A DNA stretch of 64,000 nt from Candidatus Thioglobus sp. (GTDB taxonomy: Bacteria; Pseudomonadota; Gammaproteobacteria; PS1; Pseudothioglobaceae): positions 5,886 through 69,885 of the forward strand of contig DUCF01000066.1 in the NCBI GenBank assembly GCA_012959965.1. Reading direction: 5' to 3'. The notes beneath the pieces were generated by a model that did no database searches, had not been told where the DNA came from, and worked only from the letters and a program-made list of their open reading frames with translations. Of this stretch, positions 17,282 through 25,998 are shown one piece after another. The first letter of the stretch is position 1. Each line of letters begins with the position of its first letter. The translations under genes and the position numbers were made by a program.

Positions 17282-18204
17282 GCCACCTCCTTCACCAAAT
17301 CAACAAAAATATCCTCGAGTGAACTTTGCGAAATTTTTAAATCGCTAAAGACTAACCCAGCCTCACTAATGGAATGAATAACGTCGGCAATGTTGGCCCC
17401 CTCCTCCGTCGTATCATACGTATATGTCACTGAGCTTCCTTTTGGTGAAAGCTCCAGGTTAAACTGGGTCAATGATTCGGGGATTGTCTCGATAACTTCA
17501 TTCAGCTCTAAAATCAATTGTTTTTTGCCAAGGCTAGCCATTAAATGGTCTTTTGTTTCCACCAAAAGCAACTCGCCATTATTAATAATACCCACTCTAT
17601 CGGCAATTTCTTCAGCCTCTTCAATATAGTGCGTTGTAAGGATAATGGTCACACCTGAAGCTCTGAGCTTGCGAACAATCGCCCACATATCTTTTCTTAG
17701 CTCCACATCAACGCCAGCTGTTGGCTCATCTAAAAATAATATTTTTGGCTCATGTGACAACGCTTTGGCAATCAATACTCGGCGCTTCATGCCTCCAGAA
17801 AGCGCCCTTAATTCATCATTCTTCTTATCAAAAAGAGACAAATCTTTCAACAGTTGCTCGAGGTATGCCTCATTTTTCTTGCAGCCAAATAAGCCACGAC
17901 TGAAATTAACAGTACTCCAAACTGTCTCGAATGCACCAATCGTTAGCTCTTGCGGGACTAATCCAATAATTTCTCTAGTTTGACGAAAGTCATTAATAAT
18001 ATCTTTACCAGCGACGGTGACAGTGCCAGCACTCGGAGAAACAATACCGCAAATCGCAGAAATAAGTGTTGTCTTGCCAGCGCCGTTTGGCCCCAGAAGG
18101 GCGAGAATTTCACCCTCTTTGATATCGAGAGAAATATTCTTTAAGGCTTCAAAACCTGTGTCATAGGTTTTGCATAGATTATCAATAGAGATGATTGGGT
18201 TCAT
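17278..18204 (-). CDS. ABC-2 exporter ATP-binding protein
   Basis: The ATPase of the exporter encoded with the adjacent permease. Walker A is at residues 38-46 (GPNGAGKTT), the signature is [15 protein letters not shown], Walker B is [12 protein letters not shown], and the switch histidine is in [10 protein letters not shown]. At 308 residues it has a C-terminal extension of about 90 residues after the nucleotide-binding domain, usual for the YadG-type and drug-export families. Coding is back to back with the permease. Substrate not deducible from sequence. Confidence 0.93.
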   Translation of the reverse strand: MNPIISIDNLCKTYDTGFEALKNISLDIKEGEILALLGPNGAGKTTLISAICGIVSPSAGTVTVAGKDIINDFRQTREIIGLVPQELTIGAFETVWSTVNFSRGLFGCKKNEAYLEQLLKDLSLFDKKNDELRALSGGMKRRVLIAKALSHEPKILFLDEPTAGVDVELRKDMWAIVRKLRASGVTIILTTHYIEEAEEIADRVGIINNGELLLVETKDHLMASLGKKQLILELNEVIETIPESLTQFNLELSPKGSSVTYTYDTTEEGANIADVIHSISEAGLVFSDLKISQSSLEDIFVDLVKEVA

Positions 18205-18248
18205 AAATTAGGGAATATTTTATGCAGTTTAATTTGTGCTCATTTTAC

Positions 18249-18587
18249 TCAGAGAAGCCGCGAACCATTAGCAATTTCACCGTCTGGTATTGCCAAAATG
18301 ACAGAATTATCTTTGCGGTAAAAACCAAGCACTAAACACTCGCTCATGATTGGCCCCACTTGCTTTGGTGGGAAGTTCACAACACCAAGTACTTGTTTGC
18401 CAATAAGGTCGCCCTTGTCATAAAAATCGGTTATTTGTGCACTTGATTTTTTGACACCAATTTCATCGCCGAAATCAACGGTGAGGATATAGGCAGGACT
18501 TCTCGCCTCGGGAAAATCCTGAGTTGAGAGCACCGTACCCACTCTAATGTCCACTTTTTCAAAATCTTGCCAACTTATTTCTCCCAT
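18249..18587 (-). CDS. CsaA-like tRNA-binding domain protein
   Basis: A 112-residue stand-alone EMAP-II/OB-fold protein of the CsaA/YgjH type. Family marks are DFEKVDIRVGTVLS, ARSPAYILTVDFG, KKSSAQITDFY, KQVLGVVNFPPKQVG and the end CLVLGFY. CsaA binds tRNA and has chaperone-like effects in Bacillus. The start at 18587 (MGEISWQDF) follows AGGAA; an in-frame ATG at 18617 would run into the upstream gene and is not favoured. Confidence 0.9.
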   Translation of the reverse strand: MGEISWQDFEKVDIRVGTVLSTQDFPEARSPAYILTVDFGDEIGVKKSSAQITDFYDKGDLIGKQVLGVVNFPPKQVGPIMSECLVLGFYRKDNSVILAIPDGEIANGSRLL

Positions 18588-18601
18588 AATCACATTCCTA
18601 T

Positions 18602-18892
18602 TTACAGCCGATACCAAGTAAGTGGTTTACTGTTATTTCTTTTGATAACACCTTTCGCTTCAAGATCAAGCTGTACGGTTTTCATCCACCAACTGGACTT
18701 CGCACCTTCGGGAAAAAGGTCTTGTGGCAAATGCGGCTGAATCAAAACCAGCATTTCTTTTTGAGTGATGCCACTTATATCAATTGACAAAACGGCTAGC
18801 AAAGCTTCTTTCATTGCAGAATACTTAATTTTGTTCACTCGTGAAGTGCACCCAGGTACATTGATATTCTCAACAACAACTTTATCAATCAT
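18602..18892 (-). CDS. DUF6958-like small protein
   Basis: A 96-residue protein that appears to match DUF6958: CTSRVNKIKYSAMKEALL, a middle helix pair with SGITQKEMLVLIQPHL, and the tail PEGAKSSWWMKTVQLDLEAKGVIKR. The architecture is like a winged helix, but no DNA-binding role is shown. The ATG at 18892 is preferred to a TTG at 18901. It lies 14 bases before the CsaA-like gene on the same strand. The family name is from memory of its motifs and should be treated as moderate. Confidence 0.65.
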   Translation of the reverse strand: MIDKVVVENINVPGCTSRVNKIKYSAMKEALLAVLSIDISGITQKEMLVLIQPHLPQDLFPEGAKSSWWMKTVQLDLEAKGVIKRNNSKPLTWYRL

Positions 18893-18910
18893 TTTTACCA
18901 ACGAGAAGGA

Positions 18911-19375
18911 TTAAAACCAACGCCGGACTTTGGCTTTGTAAGTTGTGTAGTGCTCTCTAAAATTAAGCTCCATCGCCTTTTCTTCGGGGATTATTTGCAG
19001 AAAGTTCAATACCGGTACAAATAATACAGCCAATACCAGCGAAAAGCCGTTGGCCAAAAACACGCCCCAAGCCAATAGCACACATAGCATACCCAAGTAC
19101 ATTGGGTTACGAGTATATTGATAAATTCCCGTTGTCACTAACGTTCCAGCCTTCTCAGGCTGAAGAGGGTTGACTGTGGTCTTAGCTTTCACAAAAGACA
19201 CGACACCCAGAATCGAAAACAATGCCCCGAATGAAGCAAGACCTATTGCCATAGATAATCTCACTGCTTCATCAAGCACAGACCCCGGCAAATATTGGTC
19301 GGAGACCCACATACAAAAAACAAAAAGTGCTGTCAGCATAGGTGGTGGAATTTTTGTTTCAAGACTTTTCAGCAT
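18911..19375 (-). CDS. Isoprenylcysteine carboxyl methyltransferase family membrane protein
   Basis: A 154-residue integral membrane protein of the ICMT/PEMT type. The conserved cofactor-binding end is clear: LVTTGIYQYTRNPMYLGMLC and later EEKAMELNFREHYTTYKAKV. Four membrane segments can be read. Bacterial members methylate unknown small or lipid substrates with S-adenosylmethionine. It precedes two small genes on the same strand, with short gaps. Confidence 0.9.
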   Translation of the reverse strand: MLKSLETKIPPPMLTALFVFCMWVSDQYLPGSVLDEAVRLSMAIGLASFGALFSILGVVSFVKAKTTVNPLQPEKAGTLVTTGIYQYTRNPMYLGMLCVLLAWGVFLANGFSLVLAVLFVPVLNFLQIIPEEKAMELNFREHYTTYKAKVRRWF

Positions 19376-19439
19376 AATTAGTTACAAGACAACAAAGGCG
19401 GATTATTAATTCTACTCCTTCTCAAGGCGTGCAATAATC

Positions 19440-20450
19440 TTAAACAAGCAAATCCCTAATAGATTGCTCAAGTGCTCCTGTAAAGCCAGAATCGTTTCCC
19501 GGGTTGGCGGCACAATGTCCCCAGGGCGAGTCATAAGCTCTAAGCTCTGCATTCGGTATGAGTTCAGCTTCAATTTGATTGTCTGCCGGCGGAAAGTACA
19601 AATCCTGAGCGCAAGGCATGAGAATTGTCTTTGCCTTAATGGAGCTGAGCGCTTGATGATAATTACCGTTATACAGAGGCCCAACACTTATATCACCGGC
19701 TTGCCAAGTGCTTAACTTTGCCAACAAATTATTGGCATCCCAGTTCTCAGCGTGATCCTTCTCCCAATCAAGAAGCAACGCTTCAGCTGACTCGTAACCA
19801 ATCTCTTTGAACAACTCGTCTCGATAAAATGTTTGCGAAAAAGCCCAGCCGGCATATACTCTGGCAAACGCTTTTAAACCGGCAATTGGCGGCGTTGTGT
19901 AATTACCACCATCCCAATGCCCATCAGCACACAGTGCGGCTTTAACCCCTTCAAGAAACACGTGGTTATGAATTGAGGTCTTGGCAGATGCGCAAAACGG
20001 AAGTATGGTGTCAACAAAATCTGGATACTGCGCAGCCCATTGATAGGCCTGACAGCCAGCCATTGACCAGCCAGTGACAAGCGCTATGCGTTCAACATAC
20101 AGATGCTCAGTTAATAATCGATACTGGCAAGCAATATTATCCCAAAGGCTTATTTGTGGGAAGCGTGGCCCATCTTGTGGTACAGGTGTATTAGACGGTG
20201 AAGATGAGAGACCATTACCAAATAAGTTAATAGAGACAATGAAATGTTTCTTTGGATCAATCGCCCTGCCAGCGCCAAAAAAAACCTCGTTTCTTTGATG
20301 AGAGCCGGTGTAAAAAGTCGGCAAAACTACAACATTGTCTTTGTTTTTATTTAACTTACCGTATGTTTTATAAACCAAGAATGCCGCTTTCAGACACTCA
20401 CCCGACAAAAGAGAGACTGATCCTAATTCGTATTTTTTGCTATTAATCAT
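19440..20450 (-). CDS. MetX-fold alpha/beta hydrolase (homoserine acetyltransferase-like)
   Basis: The 336-residue protein has the alpha/beta-hydrolase fold of the MetX group: YELGSVSLLSGECLKAAFLV, LVYKTYGKLN, the FGNGLSSSPSNTP loop, nucleophile serine in TGWSMAGCQAY, Asp in CAQDLYFPPAD and His in SPWGHCA. True homoserine acetyltransferases carry different substrate motifs, so the reaction is probably another acyl transfer or hydrolysis. The start at 20450 is chosen because family members begin about eight residues before the ELG motif; an ATG at 20498 in frame would add 16 residues. It is the last gene of the glutamate-synthase-like operon, close behind the GlnT/GmaS gene, which suggests action on a gamma-glutamyl amide or related product. 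Confidence 0.8.
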   Translation of the reverse strand: MINSKKYELGSVSLLSGECLKAAFLVYKTYGKLNKNKDNVVVLPTFYTGSHQRNEVFFGAGRAIDPKKHFIVSINLFGNGLSSSPSNTPVPQDGPRFPQISLWDNIACQYRLLTEHLYVERIALVTGWSMAGCQAYQWAAQYPDFVDTILPFCASAKTSIHNHVFLEGVKAALCADGHWDGGNYTTPPIAGLKAFARVYAGWAFSQTFYRDELFKEIGYESAEALLLDWEKDHAENWDANNLLAKLSTWQAGDISVGPLYNGNYHQALSSIKAKTILMPCAQDLYFPPADNQIEAELIPNAELRAYDSPWGHCAANPGNDSGFTGALEQSIRDLLV

Positions 20451-20513
20451 CAAGAGTGTTTTACTTATAGGGTTGTTGTTTTTATACAGACAATCCATCA
20501 AAGTTTGCCATTA

Positions 20514-21827
20514 TTAACAGTCTAACGTATGATCGCGCTCCCACTGGCTTAGATGAGAGGAGTGATCGTCCCACTGACTTTTTTTCATTTTCACGTAAGA
20601 GTCAATTAAGTTGTCTCCCAATCGCTCTCGCAACACATCACTGCCGTCAAGCAAGCGTAGCGCATCAAGTAGGTTACGTGGCAACTGCTTGTAACCTTCT
20701 AAATCTTTGCCAAGCTCGTACATGTTAATATTTAGTGGATCACCCGGATCGCGATTAGCTGCAACCCCGTCAAGACCACAGGCAAGGATAGCTGCTTGCA
20801 TTAAATACGCATTAGCAGCACCATCCATTAAGCGCAATTCAAAACGCCCCGAGTCTGGCACTCGAATCATATGGGTGCGATTGTTGCCACCATAAGTTAT
20901 CGAGCTCGGTGACCAAGTTGCACCTGAATCCGTTCTTGGCGCATTGATGCGCTTATAACTGTTGATAGTTGGGTTGAAGATTGCAGTGAGACGGTCAGCG
21001 CTGTGCATAATGCCGCCAAGAAATTGATAAGCTAAAGGCGATAACCCCAAACCACGAGCATCGTCCTCACCATTAAATAGGTTTTTACTGCCATCCAGAC
21101 TCCAAATGGATAGATGAGAGTGACAGCCGTTTCCTGTTAGATGACTGAATGGTTTAGGCATAAACGTTGCTCTCATACCATGAAGCTCAGCGATAGATTT
21201 AACCATGTACTTGAAAAACACATGACGATCTGCAGTTTTCAGTACATCATCATAATCCCAGTTCATTTCAAACTGGCCGTTGGCATCTTCGTGATCGTTC
21301 TGATACGGATTCCATTCTAATTCGATCATTGCATCACAAATCTGTTTTATCACTGGATACTGGCGCATTAAAGCCTGTTGATCGTAGCAAGGTTTGCTAT
21401 GCTGATCTTTGTCATCAGCGATATTGGTGCCATCACTGTTGATCAAGTGATACTCACACTCCACACCGGTTTTCATGCGAAAGCCCAATTTTTCAGCTTC
21501 AACCAACTGCCTTTTAAGGGCAACTCTTGGCGAGGCCTCAACCGGCTTGCCGTCCATCCATAAATCTGATGCCAACCAGGCAACTTCCTTCTTCCAAGGC
21601 AATTGAATCAAACTGTCAGGATCAGGAATAGCAAACATATCTGGATGCGCAGGAGTCATATCTAACCAAGCAGCAAACCCGGCAAAACCCGCACCATTTT
21701 TTTGCATGCCGTCGATGGCTCTAGTAGGCACCAATTTAGAGCGCAAATTTCCGAATAGGTCAACAAAGCTGATAAGAAAATATTCAATGCCACGTTCAGC
21801 AGCTATCTCACTTAGTTTAATTGTCAT
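20514..21827 (-). CDS. GlnT/GmaS-type glutamine synthetase-like ligase
   Basis: The 437-residue protein belongs to the glutamine synthetase superfamily branch that includes GlnT and gamma-glutamylmethylamide synthetase (GmaS), which join glutamate to ammonia or methylamine with ATP. Landmarks are the N-terminal IEYFLISFVDLFGNLRSKLVP, metal-site GVECEYHL, FEMNWDY, the HLTGNGCHSHLSIW segment, and NSYKRINAPRTDSGATWSPSS for ATP and glutamate binding, with the substrate Arg/Glu in SGRFELRLMDGAANAYL. A strong AAGGAGG precedes the start. It follows the three glutamate-synthase-like genes, the arrangement known for methylamine assimilation. GlnT and GmaS cannot be separated by eye. Confidence 0.88.
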   Translation of the reverse strand: MTIKLSEIAAERGIEYFLISFVDLFGNLRSKLVPTRAIDGMQKNGAGFAGFAAWLDMTPAHPDMFAIPDPDSLIQLPWKKEVAWLASDLWMDGKPVEASPRVALKRQLVEAEKLGFRMKTGVECEYHLINSDGTNIADDKDQHSKPCYDQQALMRQYPVIKQICDAMIELEWNPYQNDHEDANGQFEMNWDYDDVLKTADRHVFFKYMVKSIAELHGMRATFMPKPFSHLTGNGCHSHLSIWSLDGSKNLFNGEDDARGLGLSPLAYQFLGGIMHSADRLTAIFNPTINSYKRINAPRTDSGATWSPSSITYGGNNRTHMIRVPDSGRFELRLMDGAANAYLMQAAILACGLDGVAANRDPGDPLNINMYELGKDLEGYKQLPRNLLDALRLLDGSDVLRERLGDNLIDSYVKMKKSQWDDHSSHLSQWERDHTLDC

Positions 21828-21872
21828 AAAACCTCCTTTTCCTCTTAAATAGAATATGTATGAATAAAGCTA

Positions 21873-23195
21873 TTAAAAACTACTTTTACCTGGAATCCAG
21901 TTGGTTCCTGCCAATGGCACGCCAGCCATTGCTGCCGCTTCCATTGTCAGTGCCACCATATCCTCTGGCTCCAAGTTATGTACATGACTCTTGCCACAGG
22001 CTCGCGCAAGTGTTTGCAGTTCCAGAGTAAGAACATTAAGATAGTTAGCCAATCGGCGTCCGCCCAGTTCTGGATCCAGCCTTTTGGCAAGCTCAGGGTC
22101 TTGAGTAGTAATACCGGCCGGATCATTGCCCGCTTGATAATCATCCCAAAATCCAGCGGCAGAGCCGAGGGCTTTGTATTCTTCATCGAACTCAGGGCTT
22201 TGGTCACCAAGCGCAATGAGCGCGGCTGATCCAATAGCCACAGCATCAGCACCTAAGGCTAAGCACTTGGCCACATCAGCGCCACTGCGAATACCGCCAG
22301 AGACAATCAATTGTACTTTGCGGTGCATATCCATCTCCACTAAAGCCTCAACAGCCAAGCGTACTGCTGGCATAGTTGGAATACCTACATGCTCAATAAA
22401 AACATCTTGGGTTGCTGCGGTACCGCCTTGCATGCCATCCACAACGACCACGTCAGCGCCCGATTTGACCGCCAAGGTGACATCGTAAAACACACGCGTG
22501 GCACCGACTTTGACATAAATAGGCTTTTCCCAGTTAGTAATTTCTCGTAACTCCTGGATTTTAATTTCCAGATCATCTGGGCCCGTCCAATCGGGGTGAC
22601 GACACGCAGAGCGCTGATCAATTCCTTCAGGAAGGTTTCGCATTTGTGCAACTCTCGGGGAAATTTTTTGTCCGAGTAGCATGCCGCCTCCGCCTGGTTT
22701 GGCGCCTTGACCAAGGACGATTTCAATGGCATCGGCACGTCTCAAGTCATCGGGGTTCATGCCATAACGTGATGGCAAGTATTGATAGATAAGGATTTTC
22801 GAGTGCCCCCTTTCTTCCGGCGTCATACCACCATCACCTGTCGTTGTACTGGTGCCTGCAAGTGTTGCACCCCTACCTAAAGATTCTTTAGCTTGTGCCG
22901 AGAGAGCGCCAAAGCTCATGCCGGCAATTGTAATTGGGGTTTTTAAATGAATTGGATTTTTTGCAAAACGACCCCCCAACACCACTTCAGTGGTGCATTT
23001 TTCACGGTAACCTTCCAAGGGGTAGCGGGAAGTTGAGGCGCCTAAAAATACCAAATCATCAAAACTTGGGAGAGCTCTTTTGGCGCCAAAGCCGCGAATA
23101 TCATAAATACCCGTTCTGGCAGCGCGCTGAATTTCCGCAACCACATGACGTGGAAATGTAGCTGATTCAATTAATGCTGGATTATCTTTACTCAT
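21873..23195 (-). CDS. Glutamate synthase-like FMN-binding subunit (MgsC/GlxD type)
   Basis: This is the central/FMN-binding part of glutamate synthase as a separate 440-residue protein, as in N-methylglutamate synthase MgsC or GlxD. Visible marks are TPITIAGMSFGALSAQAKE, TTTGDGGMTPEERGHSK, the GQGAKPGGGGMLLGQK loop, KVGATRVFYD, VVDGMQGGTAATQ and the phosphate-binding ends IVSGGIRSGADVAK and ALGADAVAIG. In the Mgs enzyme this subunit joins the transferred amine to 2-oxoglutarate or releases it from glutamate. AAGGAG precedes the start; the gap to mgsB is 12 bases. Confidence 0.88.
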   Translation of the reverse strand: MSKDNPALIESATFPRHVVAEIQRAARTGIYDIRGFGAKRALPSFDDLVFLGASTSRYPLEGYREKCTTEVVLGGRFAKNPIHLKTPITIAGMSFGALSAQAKESLGRGATLAGTSTTTGDGGMTPEERGHSKILIYQYLPSRYGMNPDDLRRADAIEIVLGQGAKPGGGGMLLGQKISPRVAQMRNLPEGIDQRSACRHPDWTGPDDLEIKIQELREITNWEKPIYVKVGATRVFYDVTLAVKSGADVVVVDGMQGGTAATQDVFIEHVGIPTMPAVRLAVEALVEMDMHRKVQLIVSGGIRSGADVAKCLALGADAVAIGSAALIALGDQSPEFDEEYKALGSAAGFWDDYQAGNDPAGITTQDPELAKRLDPELGGRRLANYLNVLTLELQTLARACGKSHVHNLEPEDMVALTMEAAAMAGVPLAGTNWIPGKSSF

Positions 23196-23207
23196 GTTCT
23201 TGTCTCC

Positions 23208-23882
23208 TTAGTAGGCGTCAACTTGATCAATATCAAAATTGTATAATTTTCGGGCAGAGCCGTAGCGGCGAAACTCGTCAACATTGTGACCCATCTCGGA
23301 TTGCTTTAATAACTCCTCTAACTGCTCTTTGTGTTCAGCACGCATTTCTTTTTCAATACAATCTGTGCCCAGACTGGCCACCTGGCCACGGACGTATAAA
23401 CGCGCTTCGTAAATAGAGTCGCCCAGAGCGTCACCAGCGTCACCACAAACCACTAAACAGCCAGACTGTGCCATGAAGGCACTCATATGACCGATGTTGC
23501 CGCCGACAACAATATCAACACCTTTCATTGATATGCCGCAGCGTGAGCTAGCATCGCCCTCAATCACAAGTAGCCCGCCGTGTGCTGTTGCGCCAGCGTA
23601 TTGTGAGGCGTTGCCGGTCACGTGGACTTTGCCTGACATCATGTTCTCTGCTAAACCAGGACCTGCATTGCCGTTAATGGCAATGCTTGCCTGTTGATTC
23701 ATACCAGCGCAGTAATAGCCTACATGGCCGTTAATACCAACATTGATGGCCGTGGTTAAGCCCACTGAGACAGCGTGCTTTCCACCAGTATTACTGATGC
23801 TGAACTTGCCTCCAGAAGCGGCTCCTTGCAACGCCTCATTAAGGCTTCTAACAGTGCTTGTATTTAAATTAATTTCTGTCAT
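23208..23882 (-). CDS. Glutamate synthase GXGXG-domain subunit (MgsB/GlxC type)
   Basis: The 224-residue product is a right-handed beta-helix corresponding to the C-terminal GXGXG domain of glutamate synthase. It shows repeated glycine steps such as INVGINGHVGYYCAG, ASIAINGNAGPGLAENMMSG, VHVTGNASQYAGATAHGG and IVVGGNIGHMSAFMAQSG. The domain is structural, linking the amidotransferase and FMN parts. The start at 23882 follows AAAGGAGC and lies two bases after the mgsA stop; a longer in-frame reading to 23930 would overlap mgsA and is rejected. Confidence 0.9.
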   Translation of the reverse strand: MTEINLNTSTVRSLNEALQGAASGGKFSISNTGGKHAVSVGLTTAINVGINGHVGYYCAGMNQQASIAINGNAGPGLAENMMSGKVHVTGNASQYAGATAHGGLLVIEGDASSRCGISMKGVDIVVGGNIGHMSAFMAQSGCLVVCGDAGDALGDSIYEARLYVRGQVASLGTDCIEKEMRAEHKEQLEELLKQSEMGHNVDEFRRYGSARKLYNFDIDQVDAY

Positions 23883-23884
23883 GA

Positions 23885-24778
23885 TTAGCTCCTTTTCCAG
23901 CTGTAAATTTGAGTCGGCTCTGGTTCCCAAATACGCGCATTTTCAGCGCCAGGCAAAGTTGCAATGGCACGATACTCAGAGGCCATTGCCGCCCAGTCAT
24001 CTGTTTCTGCCATGATTGCAGGCTTACAACCAACAGGATCTCGCATTACCGCAAAGCCATCCTTAGTACCAATTGCAAAGGTATAAAAACCGTCTAGATC
24101 ATCAATTGCGTGGTTAAGAGCTTGCTCCAAGTCGTCGCCCTCGCTTAAGCGCCAGCTAAGGTAGCCCGCAGCAACTTCGGTATCGTTGTCGGTTGTGAAT
24201 TTAACGCCTCGGCGACGTAAAGTTTCACGCAGACGATTGTGGTTTGATAAGGAGCCGTTATGCACTAAGCACAAATCTTGACCGGTTGAAAATGGGTGGG
24301 AATGTTCGGTTGTAATAGCACTTTCCGTTGCCATGCGAGTATGGCCTAAGGCATGCGTTCCACTCATGCTTTTAATATCAAACTTCTCAATAAAGTCAAG
24401 TGGATCGCCTACACCCTTAAAGACTTCAATATTGGTGCCTGAACTGGTAATACTAAGTTCACTGTAGTTATTATCAAGCCAGTCCTGAACTTCGTCAGCG
24501 CTTGAATTCACAAACAGTACGGCTTGATTGTGCACCACCGCTATTTTTTTAAGGCTAAAAACGGTTTTAATTGCCACTTCAAGAGCATTCCAGTCAAAAT
24601 TTGAATGCTGAGCCAGCACAGAAATTTTGCAACCATTTGTATGAGGGTCTCGGTAAATCGCTATCCCCGCGCTATCCGGTCCACGCTCTGTCATCTCACT
24701 CAACATAGGTGCTATCAGAGCGCCTAATTGAGATTCCAGTGCTGGGTTTTTTATAAACAATCCAACAATTCCACACAT
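23885..24778 (-). CDS. Class II glutamine amidotransferase subunit (MgsA/GlxB type)
   Basis: A 297-residue N-terminal-nucleophile amidotransferase, the glutaminase part of a split glutamate synthase. After removal of Met, Cys2 (MCGIVGLF) is the nucleophile; RGPDSAG, HTRMATES, HSHPF, LVHNGSLSNHNRLR and TDNDTEV line the glutamine pocket. In MgsABC the amide donor can be gamma-glutamylmethylamide instead of glutamine. The start at 24778 is fixed by Cys2 and by GGAG seven bases upstream. It heads the operon mgsA-mgsB-mgsC-GlnT/GmaS-hydrolase and is divergent from a LysR gene across a 295-base region with inverted repeats. Confidence 0.9.
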   Translation of the reverse strand: MCGIVGLFIKNPALESQLGALIAPMLSEMTERGPDSAGIAIYRDPHTNGCKISVLAQHSNFDWNALEVAIKTVFSLKKIAVVHNQAVLFVNSSADEVQDWLDNNYSELSITSSGTNIEVFKGVGDPLDFIEKFDIKSMSGTHALGHTRMATESAITTEHSHPFSTGQDLCLVHNGSLSNHNRLRETLRRRGVKFTTDNDTEVAAGYLSWRLSEGDDLEQALNHAIDDLDGFYTFAIGTKDGFAVMRDPVGCKPAIMAETDDWAAMASEYRAIATLPGAENARIWEPEPTQIYSWKRS

Positions 24779-24900
24779 ATATAACTCCAAAAAAATAGCC
24801 AGCCTGAATTCATAATCAACTTAATTTTGGCTGCAGTTAAAATTAAATCACGAATAACATTATTTTATTAATCACAAGTCTTTCACTTTATTTTCTACAA

Positions 24901-24975
24901 ATGAAAGTTGCCCTAATCAATTAAGGCATAAAGAGAAATAAAAAAAGCCGAAATATCGAGCAAGGCAGCTTTCAT
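24901..24975. promoter_or_regulatory. Nested inverted repeats in the mgsA/lysR divergent region
   Basis: The word atgaaagttgcc (24901-24912) is repeated in reverse complement as ggcagctttcat (24964-24975) with one mismatch in 12, spaced by 51 bases. Inside the left part a shorter near-palindrome, gccctaatcaattaaggc (24910-24927), has one mismatch per arm. Together with the adjacent LysR gene, this suggests a two-site operator controlling the amine operon and the regulator itself. The repeat is seen; the binding is inference. Confidence 0.5.
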
Positions 24976-25014
24976 TTTTAGTGCTTGTTCTGCAATTATC
25001 GTTGTTTTTTTTAT

Positions 25015-25043
25015 TTGACAATAACTAATATATTAAATACACT
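25015..25043 (+). promoter_or_regulatory. Candidate sigma-70 promoter of the LysR gene
   Basis: A perfect -35 TTGACA (25015-25020) is followed after 17 bases by TACACT (25038-25043), a four-of-six -10 match. The predicted transcript would start near 25050, which favours the ATG at 25074 as the start of the regulator over the GTG at 25047. Confidence 0.55.
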
Positions 25044-25073
25044 GTTGTGAAATATCAACAATTCTATGATTCA

Positions 25074-25949
25074 ATGCACCTAAACCAACTGCTAATTTTT
25101 TCAAAAATCGCCCAACATAAAAGCTTTACCAAGGCCGCTACCGAGTTACAAGTCGATAAATCAACAGTCAGCAATAATCTCGCGAAACTTGAATCCCGTC
25201 TGGGGGTTAGATTATTAAATAGAAGTACTCGCAGCGTGACTCTTACTGAAGCTGGACAGGGCTATTATCAGTACTGTCAACAGATTGTAGAGACCGCCGA
25301 AGAGGCCGAGCAATTTACCGCTAATCTCGGCAAGGAAGCGGTTGGATTATTACGCGTAGCAGCTTTAAACGATTTTTCACAAATATTCATTCCCAAAGTT
25401 ATCCAGCCATTTATGGAAGCCAATCCGAAAGTTGAAATGGAACTTATACTTGAATATCGAAACACCGATTTAGTTAAGGAACGTGTCGACATTGCTTTGC
25501 GTTTTGGCATTGTACCTCTTGAAGATTCCAATCTCATTTCAAAAAAAATTCTTGATGATGAGTTAGGCCTTTATTGCTCACCTGGGTTTATCGATAAATA
25601 TGGAAAACTTGTGGATGTCAGTCAAATAAACGATTTTGATTTGATTGAGCTTTTTATGGGTCCGCACATCCAACTCCCCATTAAGAAAGGCAATGTCAGC
25701 TATACAATTGATATGAAAGGTAGATTCAAGGTAAATGACTTACTAAGTGCCAAAGATGCTGCGTTATCTGGCTTAGGGATTGCAGCCCTATCCAAACTCC
25801 TTAGTCAGGAGGCGGTTGAGAAAAAACAACTAGTGCCACTACTGACTGACTGGCAATTTCCAAGTGTTGCTGTATACGCAATCTACCCCAGTCGCCAGTG
25901 GATGCCGGCAAAATTAAAAGTTTTTTTATCGTATCTCGAGCAACTATAA
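25074..25949 (+). CDS. LysR-family transcriptional regulator
   Basis: A 291-residue regulator. The N-terminal winged helix-turn-helix reads LNQLLIFSKIAQHKSFTKAATELQVDKSTVSNNLAKLE and NRSTRSVTLTEAG; the effector domain follows from LLRVAALNDFSQIFIP. The group resembles the CrgA-like branch by the GLLRVAA and LRFG motifs. It is divergent from mgsA, so it most likely controls the amine operon. The start is ATG at 25074, since a candidate promoter places the transcript start after the alternative GTG at 25047. The ligand is unknown. Confidence 0.9.
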   Translation: MHLNQLLIFSKIAQHKSFTKAATELQVDKSTVSNNLAKLESRLGVRLLNRSTRSVTLTEAGQGYYQYCQQIVETAEEAEQFTANLGKEAVGLLRVAALNDFSQIFIPKVIQPFMEANPKVEMELILEYRNTDLVKERVDIALRFGIVPLEDSNLISKKILDDELGLYCSPGFIDKYGKLVDVSQINDFDLIELFMGPHIQLPIKKGNVSYTIDMKGRFKVNDLLSAKDAALSGLGIAALSKLLSQEAVEKKQLVPLLTDWQFPSVAVYAIYPSRQWMPAKLKVFLSYLEQL

Positions 25950-25990
25950 ACCTTTGCTGGCAACTAACAAGCCACCAACAAGGGTTTTTA
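25948..25990. terminator. Hairpin terminator between convergent lysR and ligase genes
   Basis: The arms aaacctttgctgg and ccaccaacaagggttt pair imperfectly around a short loop and are followed by TTTTTA at 25985-25990. It sits exactly between the converging ends of the LysR gene and the second glutamine-synthetase-like gene, and the arm begins in the LysR stop codon. Confidence 0.5.
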
Positions 25991-25998
25991 TAAATGAT

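Noticed and set aside
23885-23930. Longer start for mgsB inside mgsA
   Set aside because: The ATG at 23882 has AAAGGAGC at the right distance and gives the family N-terminus.
24779-25073. Riboswitch or glutamine-type RNA upstream of the amine operon
   Set aside because: I could not find conserved cores of known riboswitch classes; the structure seen is better explained as protein-binding inverted repeats.
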